Shown here in pieces: positions 36,179-43,816 of a stretch of DNA of 64,000 nt (the first letter of the stretch is position 1; the number at the start of each line of letters is the position of its first letter). The translations under genes were made by a program, and so were the position numbers. The DNA lies in NCBI GenBank assembly GCA_026225255.1, contig JAMFSJ010000061.1, positions 1-64,000 on the forward strand, in the 5' to 3' direction. The notes beneath the pieces are model-generated. The model was not told the origin of the DNA and did not search any database. It was given only the letters and a program-made list of their open reading frames with translations. Source of the DNA: Methylacidimicrobium fagopyrum. GTDB taxonomy: Bacteria; Verrucomicrobiota; Verrucomicrobiia; Limisphaerales; UBA11358.

Positions 36179-37051
36179 TTATTTCAGAAATGTATCAACC
36201 TGCGCCGCAAATTTTTCCGGCTGGTCGAGCATGATGAAGTGAAATGAATCTTCAATGCAGACCAACGTTTTATTGGGCAGCGACGCAAAATTCTCCTGAT
36301 ACAGCTTGTCCGTGGCGGCGTGCGGAAATCCAGAGGAAGCAGCCCACGGATAAAGCACGGTCACCGGCATTTTAATTTTGGGCAACTCGGGGCGGAGGTC
36401 CGTCGTCATGTCTTCATACAGGGCGCGGGCGACCACGGATTTATCCGACGCGATCGCCCAGCCAATGGCGACCTTCCGGCCGTCCGGTGATTTGACGAGG
36501 CTGGGGAGAAACTGTCTTTCGTCCTGCACGTAGGCTTCCTGAGTTTCCGTGAGCATGTAATCCCGCATCGCCGCCGCTTGCGGCTGGGCGGCAGTGGCAT
36601 CCTTTGCGCCCGTCAACACGCCGAAAAATGGTAGCGAATCCACCACCAGTAACTTGCCAACGTCTTCGGGATGCTGCACCGCCAGCAGCATGCCCGCCAG
36701 TCCACCCAGCGAATGACCAATAATCTTCGGCGCCTTAAGCTGGTTGGTCTTGATATAAAGATCAATGGCGTCCACGGTCAGCTGCAAAACTGCGCCTTGG
36801 ACGTTCGCGCGGGCGGGCGAACCGGCGAATCCAGCCACTTGGATGAGGTGCAGGCGATAATGATTTTCTAATTGTTTCGCGGTCGCGTCCCACACGGCAC
36901 TCGAACAGGTCAGTCCGGGAATCAGCAGCACGTCCGGGCCTTTTCCGCGAACTGTCACCGTGATTCGCTCGCCCCCGGAATCGGCAAAGGTGACCCCAAG
37001 TTGCAACGCCAGGATCGTTAGTAACAAAGTTTTTAGTTTTAAATTATTCAT
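36179..37051 (-). CDS. Exported alpha/beta hydrolase
   Basis: The 290-residue protein has a signal peptide (LLLTILALQLGVTFA). The alpha/beta hydrolase core includes the oxyanion strand VLLIPGLTCSSAVWD, the nucleophile elbow IIGHSLGGLAGML, and a C-terminal catalytic His in EDSFHFIMLDQPEKF. Related proteins are esterases, lipases or haloperoxidase-like hydrolases of unknown substrate. Its start overlaps the 3' end of the upstream sigma-factor gene by 8 bp, so the two are translationally coupled and the hydrolase may be co-regulated with that sigma factor. Confidence 0.85.
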   Translation of the reverse strand: MNNLKLKTLLLTILALQLGVTFADSGGERITVTVRGKGPDVLLIPGLTCSSAVWDATAKQLENHYRLHLIQVAGFAGSPARANVQGAVLQLTVDAIDLYIKTNQLKAPKIIGHSLGGLAGMLLAVQHPEDVGKLLVVDSLPFFGVLTGAKDATAAQPQAAAMRDYMLTETQEAYVQDERQFLPSLVKSPDGRKVAIGWAIASDKSVVARALYEDMTTDLRPELPKIKMPVTVLYPWAASSGFPHAATDKLYQENFASLPNKTLVCIEDSFHFIMLDQPEKFAAQVDTFLK

Positions 37052-38711
37052 GGGATGATGGTTTTAGTTTTGTTGCGCGCCGCTCCATTTTACGCCGCCA
37101 CCAGATGAAGATCATCGTCTGCATGGCCAATGGTCCGAAGCAAAGCAACCAGAACAAACGGCGTGGACCGGCCTGCGTAAAGTCGAGCCAGCGGTAATGC
37201 CGGAAAAATTCCCGGGCGACCGCATCGTTGACATGATTTCCCTGCGCCGCGCCGCCGCAAGCCAGTTCGTGCGCGGCGACAATGCCGCCCAGCGCCGCGT
37301 GCCAGCCGAGCGCCATCCCGCCGGACGCAACCACCCCAACCGCACCGCCACCCAGCGCCAAGATGCCGAACGCAAAACCACCGAAAGCCAGCAGTCCGAT
37401 GCTCAAGCCGCCAAACGAAAGAATTCCGATGCTTAGTCCGCCCGTGCTGATGCCGCCCACCGCAATGCCGCCGCTCGCATATAAAATTCCATACGCCCGC
37501 TCGCCATACGCGATCCAACCGATGGCCGGTTTAATTTTTTCTCCCGAACGCCGCACTTTGCCAAAGGAACGAAAATGCACCAGCGGCAGACCCAACAGCG
37601 TTGCCCGGCTGCGGTATTCATAATTTTCAAGCAGCGGCTTGGTCAGAAACAATTCCGGATGACTCTGCTGTTCTTCCGCGCGCAGCCGCGTCATCGTTTG
37701 GTGATGCCACCAGGTAAACCCGAAAGCAAAAATGACCCAGGACAATCCCGTTGCCCAAACTAGCGCCAGAACGAAAACCGGATGATGATCCCACAATCGG
37801 GGAGCGATAAAACCGGCCAGCAGCGAGCAGGCTACAAAAAATAAAATTCCGCCGGCCGTAATGATCAGCCCAAAACGTTTAACCAAAGTGCGCTCGCGTG
37901 GCGTCCGGGTATTTTTAAGACCTTCGCGCCAACCCAAGAAGCCAAACAAAAAACCCAGGGCCGGACCGCTCAAAAAGCCCAACATGACGGAGCCGAAACT
38001 TGTCCCCGTTGCCAGCGCGCCGCCTTTTGCGGCGGCCGCGACGGTCGCCGCCTTCGCGGAAGTTGCGAGCGTGATCGGTAACGCCGCCAGCACGCCGAAC
38101 GTGAACGCCTGACCGGGACTCGTCCGCGCTAACGCGCCTTCGACGAACGCCAAAACTTCCCCGTGCAATAATTTGCGTCCGCGTGAAAGCCTTTGTTTTA
38201 CGGCATCTTCGGTGAGTTCCAGATTTTGCGCGACGGTTTCGATGGATTGATGTTCGCGATAAAACATCACGAGCGGCTCGCGATAAAGTTCGGGAATTTT
38301 TTCAAGTGAACGCCACAGGATCGCGGCTTCTTCGTTACTAATAGTTTGGTCCACGGGCAACGGTTCGGGCGAGTGCGATTCGGCAAGTTCTTCGAGCGGT
38401 TCGCCGCGATGGCTCGGTTCGCGGCCTTGTTCGCGCAGCGCATCGTAGATGAGATTGCGTGAAATCCGGCAGAGCCACGGCCGCAATTTTTCCGGCTCGC
38501 GCAGCGTCGGCAATTGTTTCCACGCGGCGACAAAGGTTTCCTGCGCCAGATCTTCGCTCTGGCTCAAACTGCCCGTCGCGCTATAAGCCAGCGAGCAGAT
38601 GAGCGATTGATAGCGCGCGACGATCTGTCCGAAGGCATCGCGATTGCCGGACAAACTTTGGCCGACTAGGTCAGCGTCATTGACGGCGGCGGCAGACATG
38701 GCGGTGATCAT
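37044..38711 (-). CDS. ECF sigma factor fused to a glycine-rich multi-helix membrane domain (copy 1)
   Basis: Residues ~8-100 form sigma region 2 (FGQIVARYQSLICSLAYSAT, SEDLAQETFVAAWKQL). Residues ~140-200 form region 4 (LPVDQTISNEEAAIL, YREHQSIETVAQNLELTEDA, VKQRLSRGRKLL). From ~215 the protein becomes an Ala/Gly-rich membrane domain with about four helices. A run of about ten units of the type GG(I/L/F)-x-(I/V/F)-G-x-(L) follows (GGIAVGGISTGGLSIGILSF and onward, ~430-500), and a last helix LFWLLCFGPLAMQTM. ECF factors are normally ~180-200 residues; this one is ~555. No separate anti-sigma gene is adjacent. It has a close paralogue at 39671-41296. The start MITAMSAAAVNDADL is chosen to match it. 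Confidence 0.85.
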   Translation of the reverse strand: MITAMSAAAVNDADLVGQSLSGNRDAFGQIVARYQSLICSLAYSATGSLSQSEDLAQETFVAAWKQLPTLREPEKLRPWLCRISRNLIYDALREQGREPSHRGEPLEELAESHSPEPLPVDQTISNEEAAILWRSLEKIPELYREPLVMFYREHQSIETVAQNLELTEDAVKQRLSRGRKLLHGEVLAFVEGALARTSPGQAFTFGVLAALPITLATSAKAATVAAAAKGGALATGTSFGSVMLGFLSGPALGFLFGFLGWREGLKNTRTPRERTLVKRFGLIITAGGILFFVACSLLAGFIAPRLWDHHPVFVLALVWATGLSWVIFAFGFTWWHHQTMTRLRAEEQQSHPELFLTKPLLENYEYRSRATLLGLPLVHFRSFGKVRRSGEKIKPAIGWIAYGERAYGILYASGGIAVGGISTGGLSIGILSFGGLSIGLLAFGGFAFGILALGGGAVGVVASGGMALGWHAALGGIVAAHELACGGAAQGNHVNDAVAREFFRHYRWLDFTQAGPRRLFWLLCFGPLAMQTMIFIWWRRKMERRATKLKPSSHE

Positions 38712-38779
38712 CATAATACCGCATAAGTCTGAAAACAAAGCTTCGAGGTGACAGCCGATGACACATTATTTGCAATGCT

Positions 38780-38806
38780 GTAGTGGCGGTCATAGACGGC
38801 CACTAC
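38780..38806 (-). terminator. Hairpin between the two sigma-factor transcription units
   Basis: GTAGTGGC (38780-38787) is complementary to GCCACTAC (38799-38806) around an 11-base loop. It starts about 15 bp past the stop of the TPR gene at 38821 (transcribed leftward), in the position of a terminator for the sigma-TPR unit. It also precedes the sigma gene that starts at 38711. Confidence 0.5.
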
Positions 38807-38820
38807 AAATCACAACGATT

Positions 38821-39636
38821 TTACCGGCCACCGATTTTTCCTTGCAGTGCCGTATCGTTCGGAAATTTTTGCAGGCCGATCTGCCAGGTGGCCTGGGCTT
38901 TATCCAGTTGACCGAGTTTTTGATATTCATTGCCGAGCACGAAATATGTTTGTGCAAATTGCGGCTGCGACGCCATTGTTTCCTGTTGATCAATGAGCCC
39001 GGACAAGCGTTGAATCACATCATTATCGCGCGTGGGATCGGCGGGCCAGTAATACATTGAACTGGCTTTGACGAAATTTGCCTCCCAGTTTTGCGGGTCA
39101 ATTTTTAACGCCGCATTAAAACTCTGATCGGCCTGCATTGCGAGAATACCCACCTCGTTTACGTCGGCTCCAGCATCATAGAGCGCCTTCACTTTATTGA
39201 GCTGCGCCTCGCCGAGGGTGGTGGGAATTTCCGGATTCGTCGGATTATCCAAAGCCCGTTGTTTCAATTCCGCCATGACCTGATCCAACTGACCGGACTT
39301 GAGAAGGGCTTGAAATAGCTCGTGTTTTTCTTTGGCGCTTTTGGCGGACAACAAGGCATCAACGGCTTTGTGAATAGGATTAGCGGAATCATCTGGTTTC
39401 GCCTCGGGCGGCGCGGCGGCAATTGACACGGGTGCCGGCGGGTTCGGGTTCGTTGAAACCGTTGTTTGTGATTCCGGTTTGGCGGTGGTGTTCGCCGCCG
39501 CCGATTCCATTGGCTTCGTTGGTGATTCAGCAACTGGCGTGGGAGCGGCGGCTATTTTTTGGCGGTCCAAATAGACGATCATACCCACGGTTACGGTGAC
39601 GCAGATAATGACCAGGGCGACGATAAATGATTTCAT
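38821..39636 (-). CDS. Membrane-anchored TPR protein
   Basis: The 271-residue protein starts with one transmembrane helix (FIVALVIICVTVTVGMIVYL). A Pro/Ala/Thr-rich linker follows (PTPVAESPTKPMESAAAN), then several TPR-like helical repeats (LDNPTNPEIPTTLGEAQL, ADQSFNAALKIDPQNWEANF, FVLGNEYQKLGQLDKAQATW). It lies 34 bp after the second sigma factor on the same strand, so it is probably co-transcribed and may be its functional partner, for example in signal reception at the membrane. That role is an inference from position. Confidence 0.75.
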   Translation of the reverse strand: MKSFIVALVIICVTVTVGMIVYLDRQKIAAAPTPVAESPTKPMESAAANTTAKPESQTTVSTNPNPPAPVSIAAAPPEAKPDDSANPIHKAVDALLSAKSAKEKHELFQALLKSGQLDQVMAELKQRALDNPTNPEIPTTLGEAQLNKVKALYDAGADVNEVGILAMQADQSFNAALKIDPQNWEANFVKASSMYYWPADPTRDNDVIQRLSGLIDQQETMASQPQFAQTYFVLGNEYQKLGQLDKAQATWQIGLQKFPNDTALQGKIGGR

Positions 39637-39670
39637 AAGGCTCCAATTTCAACAGTATTTATAAAGTGAT

Positions 39671-41296
39671 TCAGGGGGTTTGGTTTTGCTTGGCGTGACT
39701 GCGTTGGGTGATTTGCCAGAACGCAACCATCGGCAACGCCCAGATTAAATTCATGAAAAAAGAATGCCGTCCGTAAAATTCCGCCCACTGGAAGAACCAG
39801 TTGCTTTTAATGAATTGCATAGCCATGTCATTGTTTGCCTGCAATGCATGGGCGATGCCGCCGCTGGCGAACTGTTGCGCGAGCGCGATGCCGCCGTTCG
39901 CCGCGTTCCAAGCGAGCGCACAACCACCGCACGCCTGCCAGCCTACGGCCAGCCCGCCAAGCGACCAGATGCCGAACGCGAATCCTCCCAAGGCGAAAAT
40001 ACCGAGTGTCACCGCGCCAAACGGACATAAGCCGATGGCGATGCCGCCAATGCTGACCGGCGCAATGGCGACGCCGCCGAAGGCGAAAAGGCCGCCGTAA
40101 GCCCGTTCGCCCACGGCAATCCAGGCCTTTACGGGGTTTTTCAAGATCGCAAACCGGTCGCCGATGCGGACATGGACGAGCGGCAGTCCAAGAAAACTGG
40201 CATGGCTGCGAAATTCCCAGGCGGGCTTCAAAAATGCGGCGGAGTCATCTTTCGCCAAAATATCCGCCAGAAATTTTTTTCGTTCCCCAGAATAAACGGC
40301 GGCAAAAATAAAGACCACGGCGACATAAGTCAGGATGAAGCCGGTGACCAGCAAGGTGAGTTGAACGTTGAAACTTTGGTGCTGTAAAAACCAGAGAACG
40401 GTGGCGGCAAATAACGTGAAAATCACGGCGGCGCAGAGCACGATCTTTTTATAGAACGCTTTGATGTAGTGACGTTCCACGTCCGATTGCGCTTCGGCGA
40501 GGTTCATCCGGTAGCCGGCGTAGTTGCCAAAAATGATCAGCAGCGGGCCGGAAAGCAGACTGAGGACACCGACCACGGTGGCGGTTTTGGCCATTGCGCC
40601 ACCTTTCGCAGCGGCGGCCCCAATCGACGCCGCCTTGGCGGAAGTGGCGAGCGTAGCGGGCAAGGCGGCCAGCACGGCGACCGTGAATATTTTTCCGGGA
40701 TTCGTGCGTTCAAGGGCGCCTTCGACGAACGCCAGAACTTCTTCCTGCAGCAATTTTCTGCCGCGGGAAAGGCGTTGTTTTACGGCGTCCTCGGTGAGTT
40801 CCAGATTTTGCGCGACGGTCTCGATGGATTGATGTTCGCGGTAAAACAGCACGAGCGGTTCGCGATATACTACGGGAATTTTTTCGAGCGAACGCCAGAG
40901 GATGGCCGCTTCTTCGTTGCTGATGGTTTGGTCCACGGGCAACGGTTCGGGGGAACGGGATTCAGCAATATTTTCCAACGGCTCGGCTTCGCGGATCGGT
41001 TCGCGGCCTTCGCGGCGGAGAAAATTATTGATGCGATTGCGCGCAATGCCGCAGAGCCAGGCGCGGAGTTTATGATGTTCGCGCAAGTGACGCAGATGTT
41101 TCCACGCGGTGATAAAAGTTTCCTGCGCGAGGTCTTCGCTCTGACCGAGGCTGCCGGTCGCGCTGTAGGCGAGCGAACAGATGAGCGACTGATAGCGCGT
41201 GACGATCTGGCTGAACGCATCGCGATTGCCCGCGAGGGTTCCGCTGACGAGTTCCGCATCGTTGTTCACCGCAACCGGCATCATGGTATTTATCAT
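39671..41296 (-). CDS. ECF sigma factor fused to a glycine-rich multi-helix membrane domain (copy 2)
   Basis: The 541-residue protein is a paralogue of the one at 37044-38711. Sigma region 2 (FSQIVTRYQSLICSLAYSAT, SEDLAQETFITAWKHL) and region 4 (YREHQSIETVAQNLELTEDA, VKQRLSRGRKLLQEEVLAF) are nearly identical. The membrane part has helices (LLSGPLLIIFGNYAG, IVLCAAVIFTLFAATVLWFL, LTLLVTGFILTYVAVVFIFA). It also has the glycine-repeat run (GGVAIAPVSIGGIAIGLCPF ... GIFALGGFAFGIWSLGGLAV). Conservation is strong in the sigma part and weaker in the tail. A TPR gene follows 34 bp downstream. Upstream a divergent gene starts at 41432, so the promoter should lie in 41297-41431. Confidence 0.85.
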   Translation of the reverse strand: MINTMMPVAVNNDAELVSGTLAGNRDAFSQIVTRYQSLICSLAYSATGSLGQSEDLAQETFITAWKHLRHLREHHKLRAWLCGIARNRINNFLRREGREPIREAEPLENIAESRSPEPLPVDQTISNEEAAILWRSLEKIPVVYREPLVLFYREHQSIETVAQNLELTEDAVKQRLSRGRKLLQEEVLAFVEGALERTNPGKIFTVAVLAALPATLATSAKAASIGAAAAKGGAMAKTATVVGVLSLLSGPLLIIFGNYAGYRMNLAEAQSDVERHYIKAFYKKIVLCAAVIFTLFAATVLWFLQHQSFNVQLTLLVTGFILTYVAVVFIFAAVYSGERKKFLADILAKDDSAAFLKPAWEFRSHASFLGLPLVHVRIGDRFAILKNPVKAWIAVGERAYGGLFAFGGVAIAPVSIGGIAIGLCPFGAVTLGIFALGGFAFGIWSLGGLAVGWQACGGCALAWNAANGGIALAQQFASGGIAHALQANNDMAMQFIKSNWFFQWAEFYGRHSFFMNLIWALPMVAFWQITQRSHAKQNQTP

Positions 41297-41431
41297 AACG
41301 TCGCTTAAGTGGTAGGAAAGCGCGAAGAGGTGACAAAGAAAATGACGCCGGACGGATTATTTTACGGTCCGCTTTTAGCGGCCGTTAAAACAGCAGTTGA
41401 ATTTGCCGCGCCAAAAAATTATCGTCCCGCC

Positions 41432-41935
41432 ATGCGCGCGTTTTTGATGATGATCCTTTTGCTTGGTTCGCTTGGCTCCGTTTTCGGGGCCGAGCCGACG
41501 ACCAGCACCAACGACGTCAAAGCCGTTTCCGCTGCGAAGACCGGGCGCATCCTCAAACTGCTGCCGTTTTTACTCGATCAACACGGACAAGATTCCACGT
41601 CGCCGAGTTTATTTGACCGCGATGCGTATCAAGCCCAACTGCGGGCGCGGATCAAACTGACCAACGAAGTTTCCGGCATCCGTTTTGACGTGCAATGGAA
41701 AGCGGCCCGAACCACTCAATTAAAAATTCGGGTCGAGGCGCGCGGCGTCGTGGCAGACGGCACGCCCAAGATAAAAACGTTTGAGGCCGAGGGCACCGCC
41801 GGATTTTTCAGTCAATGGACAAAATTCACGCTCACGGGCGATGATTACAAAAAATTTGGTTCCCTGGTGGCTTGGCACGCGACGCTTTGGAACGGCAACC
41901 AACTGGTCAGCGAACAAAAATCTTTTTTGTGGTGA
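41432..41935 (+). CDS. Exported hypothetical protein
   Basis: From ATG 41432 the 167-residue protein has a signal peptide (RAFLMMILLLGSLGSVFGAE). The mature part is beta-rich (RFDVQWKAARTTQLKIRVEA, GFFSQWTKFTLTGDDYKKFG) and ends LVSEQKSFLW, which resembles a small Ig- or C2-like sandwich. No family is recognised. Longer upstream starts would remove the signal peptide from the N-terminus. The gene is divergent from the second sigma factor and converges with the TPR gene at 41974. Confidence 0.65.
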   Translation: MRAFLMMILLLGSLGSVFGAEPTTSTNDVKAVSAAKTGRILKLLPFLLDQHGQDSTSPSLFDRDAYQAQLRARIKLTNEVSGIRFDVQWKAARTTQLKIRVEARGVVADGTPKIKTFEAEGTAGFFSQWTKFTLTGDDYKKFGSLVAWHATLWNGNQLVSEQKSFLW

Positions 41936-41973
41936 GTCAAGTTTGCTTGAACCACAAAACGTAACGGCACGGC

Positions 41974-42891
41974 TTACCGCTGCTTTTTCTCCTGCGCCTG
42001 CAACGCCTGCTCGTAGCAATTCAACGCTTCATCATAACGCCGCAGCCGGTTCAATAACCCGCCTTTATGCAAATGCGCGACGGCCAGCGTATTGTCCGCC
42101 GCGATCGAGCGATTGTAATGCGTCAAGGCTTCCGTAGCGCGGCCAAGCTTTTCCAGCGCATCCGCTTTTTTCAACAACGCTTCAGCGTGATCCGGATGCG
42201 CCGCCAGAAATTTGTCAAAAAATTCCAACGCCTTTTGCGGCGCGTTTTCGTCCAAATATTTTTCCCCTTCCGCCAGCGGATTGAGGGCCACGCCATTCAC
42301 CTTGGGTTTCTCGAGGGCCACGAGCGGCAACAATGACGGCCCGTTTTCCAATTCATTGAGGCGCAGGTTCAACTGCTGCACGACATCGAGCAATTGCGTA
42401 TTGGCCGCGTCCACCGTCGCGCGGCCGGGGGTGGCGAGTTGTTGCACGGCATTGGCGGTGTTCAACACGGCTTGTTGTTGCGCGGAAATTTGCGTCAATT
42501 GCGCAAACGCGCGCGATTGCAGATAAACCATCGCCAGCATGATGCCCAGACACACCACGCCGAACACCCCGGCCAGCAGCAACGTGGTCTGCAATGTTTT
42601 GTGCGTGGCCACGATCTCGTTGTTATGCTGCGTGGTGACCGTCTGTTCCAGCGATTGCAACCGCGAGCCGAGCAAGTCCAAATTATTTTTCGAAGCGTCC
42701 GCAGCGGCTTGCTGGTTTTGTTGAATCGCTAATTGCGCGGCGTGCAACTGTTCCTGAATCTGCAAAAAACTCGCGGCGGCCGCGTCGTTTGTCTGATTGG
42801 AAGTTGAATTGGTGTTTTCTGCCAGCACGCGGACAGCCAAAAAGGCGATCACGCAAAGGGTGAAAAATTTCTGATTAAAATTGAGCCGCAT
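41974..42891 (-). CDS. Membrane protein with coiled coil and C-terminal TPRs
   Basis: The 305-residue protein begins with a signal peptide (KFFTLCVIAFLAVRVLA) and an Asn/Thr/Gln-rich segment. A Gln/Ala-rich coiled coil follows (LQIQEQLHAAQLAIQQNQQA), one transmembrane helix (TLLLAGVFGVVCLGIMLAMV, about 105-125), and TPR units (KALEFFDKFLAAHPDHAEAL, DALEKLGRATEALTHYNRSI, RYDEALNCYEQALQAQEK). It is probably an envelope scaffold. No specific partner can be named; the gene to the right, 73 bp away, is on the same strand. Confidence 0.75.
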   Translation of the reverse strand: MRLNFNQKFFTLCVIAFLAVRVLAENTNSTSNQTNDAAAASFLQIQEQLHAAQLAIQQNQQAAADASKNNLDLLGSRLQSLEQTVTTQHNNEIVATHKTLQTTLLLAGVFGVVCLGIMLAMVYLQSRAFAQLTQISAQQQAVLNTANAVQQLATPGRATVDAANTQLLDVVQQLNLRLNELENGPSLLPLVALEKPKVNGVALNPLAEGEKYLDENAPQKALEFFDKFLAAHPDHAEALLKKADALEKLGRATEALTHYNRSIAADNTLAVAHLHKGGLLNRLRRYDEALNCYEQALQAQEKKQR

Positions 42892-42964
42892 ATCCCGCCG
42901 AAAAGAATTAGGTGAAGCCGAATTGAAGTCAAGCGTCCGGCGTAACGAGTTATTCGCAAATGAT

Positions 42965-43816
42965 TTACTGTTTCAGGTCAAATTCCAACCGCGAGCGCGA
43001 ACCGGTCTGAAGATTTTCCATTACCAACGTCTGCACCTGCCACTGACCGTTCACTTTTTTGAAATCTTTCGGATAAAAATCTTTCAACTTTTTGCCGTTC
43101 GCATCATACGCGTAGGCTTCGACGATGCCGAGCGAATCCTGGTCCACCCACGAAACCACCCGGGAATAACTGTTCGGAGACGGATTCGGATTCGTGCTTT
43201 CCAAAACCGTGCAACTGCACTGGCGATAAAATTCCTTTTTTAAAACCTGCTGCTGCGGCCAGTGGAAAAATTCCAAGCCCAGATCAGCGCGCGAAAAATC
43301 AGAGCCGGCAAACGGCGCGGAAATTTCCGCCGCCGTCAATGGCGGGCGAGCGCGAAACAAATTCCCGATCAACGGAATGTCGCCCAGCGTGGGGACTTCA
43401 TTCGTCCGAGAAAAATAGACGCTGGCTTGGTCAGAGGTGTGGATGACCCAAAGAATTTCAAACCGGTTCGTCCCGCTTGTCTTATAAATCGTTTGCCAGT
43501 TGGTTGCGGTGACAATGGTTTTACATTCCACCGGAATTTCCGAGCGCACCCCATTGGCGTCTTTAATTTTCAAAATGCCCGTGTTGGTGAAATTATCCGC
43601 CGGGGCTTGCGTAAGAATTTTTTGCGCCAGCGCGTGGCCTTCAATTTCGGCGCCGGACAAAGCATTCGTCGTTTGGGCAAATGTTGAAACCGTAAAAAAC
43701 AAAAGGCCAAAACTCGCGCAAAGGCGCAAAGGCGCGAAAAAACTTTTTGATCTGGAAATCCAAATCCCTTTGCGCCTTTGCGCCTTTGCGTGAACTTTCG
43801 GAAAAGACATTTTCAT
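42965..43816 (-). CDS. Exported outer-membrane lipoprotein-sorting-like protein
   Basis: The start ATG (43814-43816) overlaps the lon stop as ATGA, a strong sign of coupling. The 283-residue product has a hydrophobic stretch (LRLCASFGLLFFTVSTFAQ) and then a domain with IKDANGVRSEIPVECKTIVT and a C-terminal WVDQDSLGIVEAYAYDANGK ... LVMENLQTGSRSRLEFDL. This is the pattern of LolA/outer-membrane lipoprotein-sorting-type proteins in Verrucomicrobia (family inference moderate). The residues between the ATG and the hydrophobic stretch are encoded by an intergenic-type inverted repeat (43715-43792), so the present N-terminus was partly built by a repeat insertion. Confidence 0.6.
   Translation of the reverse strand: MKMSFPKVHAKAQRRKGIWISRSKSFFAPLRLCASFGLLFFTVSTFAQTTNALSGAEIEGHALAQKILTQAPADNFTNTGILKIKDANGVRSEIPVECKTIVTATNWQTIYKTSGTNRFEILWVIHTSDQASVYFSRTNEVPTLGDIPLIGNLFRARPPLTAAEISAPFAGSDFSRADLGLEFFHWPQQQVLKKEFYRQCSCTVLESTNPNPSPNSYSRVVSWVDQDSLGIVEAYAYDANGKKLKDFYPKDFKKVNGQWQVQTLVMENLQTGSRSRLEFDLKQ
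43715..43792. repeat. Inverted repeat of GCAAAGGC units inside a coding sequence
   Basis: CGCAAAGGCGCAAAGGCG (from 43717) is mirrored by CTTTGCGCCTTTGCGCCTTT (from 43768), about 30 bases apart. Such 'CGCAAAGGCGCAAAGG' palindromes are dispersed REP-like elements in many environmental genomes. This copy lies in the 5' part of the gene at 42965-43816. Confidence 0.7.
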
